From positions 15,229,264 to 15,293,263 of the forward strand of contig NC_092583.1 in the NCBI RefSeq assembly GCF_037975245.1: DNA of 64,000 nt. Reading direction: 5' to 3'. Both the position numbers and the translations under genes were made by a program. Numbering within the stretch: the stretch's first letter is position 1; each line of letters begins with the position of its first letter. This document shows, one piece after another, positions 38,901 through 64,000 of the stretch. Under the pieces are notes generated by a model that searched no databases, was not told the DNA's origin, and saw only the letters and a list, made by a program, of their open reading frames with translations. The DNA comes from Apostichopus japonicus. Lineage: Eukaryota > Echinodermata > Holothuroidea > Aspidochirotida > Stichopodidae.

Positions 38901-39663
38901 GTGGTGCTTATTTAGGGCCTAGGCTACCCATTCGTCGGTAAAGTAAGGCACTTTAAGGCCTAAGGGTGCTAATAATGTACCCTAAGGTTAATATGCCAGA
39001 TGTGATTCTTATTTAGCAGACTGCAGGGAGATCCAGGGGTGGGGTACATACACTTCACTGCCCCTTTCACCCTCCTCCCCTAACGCATTAGAAACTTTAA
39101 GTAGTTAATAGTCCAATCTTGCATGTAAACTTATTTATAGCCTAAAGAGGCCTCAGAATGCACCATTCTCACAAATATTTTTATTTTATTAGGGATGACC
39201 TTATTTATCTCTAAACTGGAGTTGGCTTCAACAACATGGGAACATGTGCATGCCTATTTGATATGCACATTAAAAAAAATGTTGGTTATTTTTTTCGGGC
39301 AAGTCGTTACAGCCCCCCCCTCCCCCCAAATCAAATTGGGCTCCTACGCCTATGCTCCTGATGGTGCTAGGGTAAACAGCTAGGGTTCACAGCCACAACC
39401 TTCATTAAAATGGTAACATACATTGTTTAGAAGCTCAAAAAGGCACATGAATATCAGTTATCAGCTGCTACCCTAAAGATTTCAAATGAGCACTGGTGTG
39501 ATAACCATCATTCAATGATCAGTTGTTTCAAATTATACGACTTAAATCTAGTGAAATATTTATGGTAACTTTCAAACTGGGAAAAACATGGAAGCCATCA
39601 AGACGGTTTCTTCACTTTCCTATTTCTCCTAGGTCATTTCCATGAAGTCATAAGATTTGCATC

Positions 39664-63335
<23,672 letters not shown>

Positions 63336-64000
63336 GTATAGTGCTATTTTTAATACTTCCATCCACTTTCTCTAATTACCATGGTAATTACCATAGTAAC
63401 TATCATCATAACATCTATGGGTAGTTGAGGAAATAAACGTCTTTAGTATCCAGGTAGCACACAGTAACATGTAGAATTACATATTATATTAATACATACT
63501 GTATTGTCTTCAGCATTGAATACTAACTGTCATTGAAACAACAAGATTGATGTGGTTTGTTCCTGTGTTACTGTGTTCCTGTGTGACTGTACTGTGATAG
63601 AATTATAGCAGTTAGGGAGTTCCTGCATTGCACCCAAGCAGGCTATAATTTACAGATTGTTTACTTTGGAGGTTGGTCATTGTTTGTTACTTCTGACCAA
63701 GTCATGTAACATTCACACCAAATGATGCTATTCTGTGTCGCTGCTTCCTCCCCCACCTAACCCTGAAAAGTATCAATAGTTTAATAGAAATGAAATATAA
63801 TGTATTATCTATTAATCTACAATACCTTGAAGTTGAAGTGCCTAACATCATCCCTGATGTGATTTTGGTGGACTAATGTGACAGGTTATGTGTTCAGGCA
63901 CCTTTATCTCCTGTAATAGTTGACTATGATATCACTGAAGGGTGGCAAATTCAACTCAGCCACACCCATCATTGGTTTATCTTTTATCATGTGACCTTCT

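Larger units (their letters stand above)
35420..39663. other. Divergent intergenic region between GPD2 and the CPS gene
   Basis: About 4.2 kb separating the start codons of two mitochondrial genes transcribed away from each other. It should contain both promoters and 5' UTR exons: acceptor-like sites precede both ATG exons, at 35443-35444 on minus and 39631-39632 on plus. It also holds two copies of a MITE (36430-36799, 38617-38900) and a LINE relic (38319-38521). No further coding exon was recognised. Confidence 0.65.

Overview
This is a window from an intron-rich animal nuclear genome. It is AT-rich, with short exons, long introns, many microsatellites and numerous small transposon relics. 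I find four protein-coding genes, which I assembled by following reading phase across splice sites; the joins conserve phase throughout. The genes (mitochondrial carbamoyl-phosphate synthetase with an intact glutaminase Cys, mitochondrial FAD glycerol-3-phosphate dehydrogenase, FANCE, Sec61 beta) and the repeat content fit a marine invertebrate deuterostome such as an echinoderm. The phylum is an inference and cannot be fixed from the sequence alone.

Layout. 1-6894: no convincing gene; a long (AT)n tract, a G-quadruplex-like tract and one unexplained minus-strand ORF. 6895-11950 (+): FANCE in 8 coding exons, 537 aa, with one GC-AG intron. 11951-14410: intergenic, with a near-perfect long hairpin. 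14411-17313 (+): SEC61B in 4 exons, 98 aa, where exon 1 seems to contribute only the ATG. 17314-23386: intergenic, with a tRNA-like element embedded in (AT)n. 23387-35419 (-): GPD2, complete in 15 coding exons, 722 aa. 35420-39663: intergenic region between two divergently transcribed mitochondrial genes, with two copies of a MITE and a LINE relic. 39664-63335 (+, continuing past the window end): 29 exons of a CPS I/III gene, giving the first 1248 residues of a roughly 1500-residue enzyme.

How the genes relate. GPD2 (glycerol-phosphate shuttle, inner membrane) and the CPS gene (matrix carbamoyl phosphate for arginine/urea synthesis) are both mitochondrial and are transcribed divergently, about 4.2 kb apart. 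FANCE (DNA crosslink repair) and SEC61B (ER translocon) are functionally unrelated to them and to each other.

Most notable observations. (1) The CPS keeps the full Cys-His-Glu glutaminase triad plus a mitochondrial presequence, so it looks like glutamine-dependent CPS III and not vertebrate ammonia-dependent CPS I. (2) There are several young-looking non-autonomous elements with intact terminal inverted repeats and exact target-site duplications, including an hAT-like element nested inside another insertion. (3) Two GC-AG introns occur. (4) Several tandem arrays lie inside introns (161-bp, 59-bp, 36-bp and pentanucleotide), one of them in frame with an upstream exon. I found no CRISPR, operon or other clearly undescribed system.
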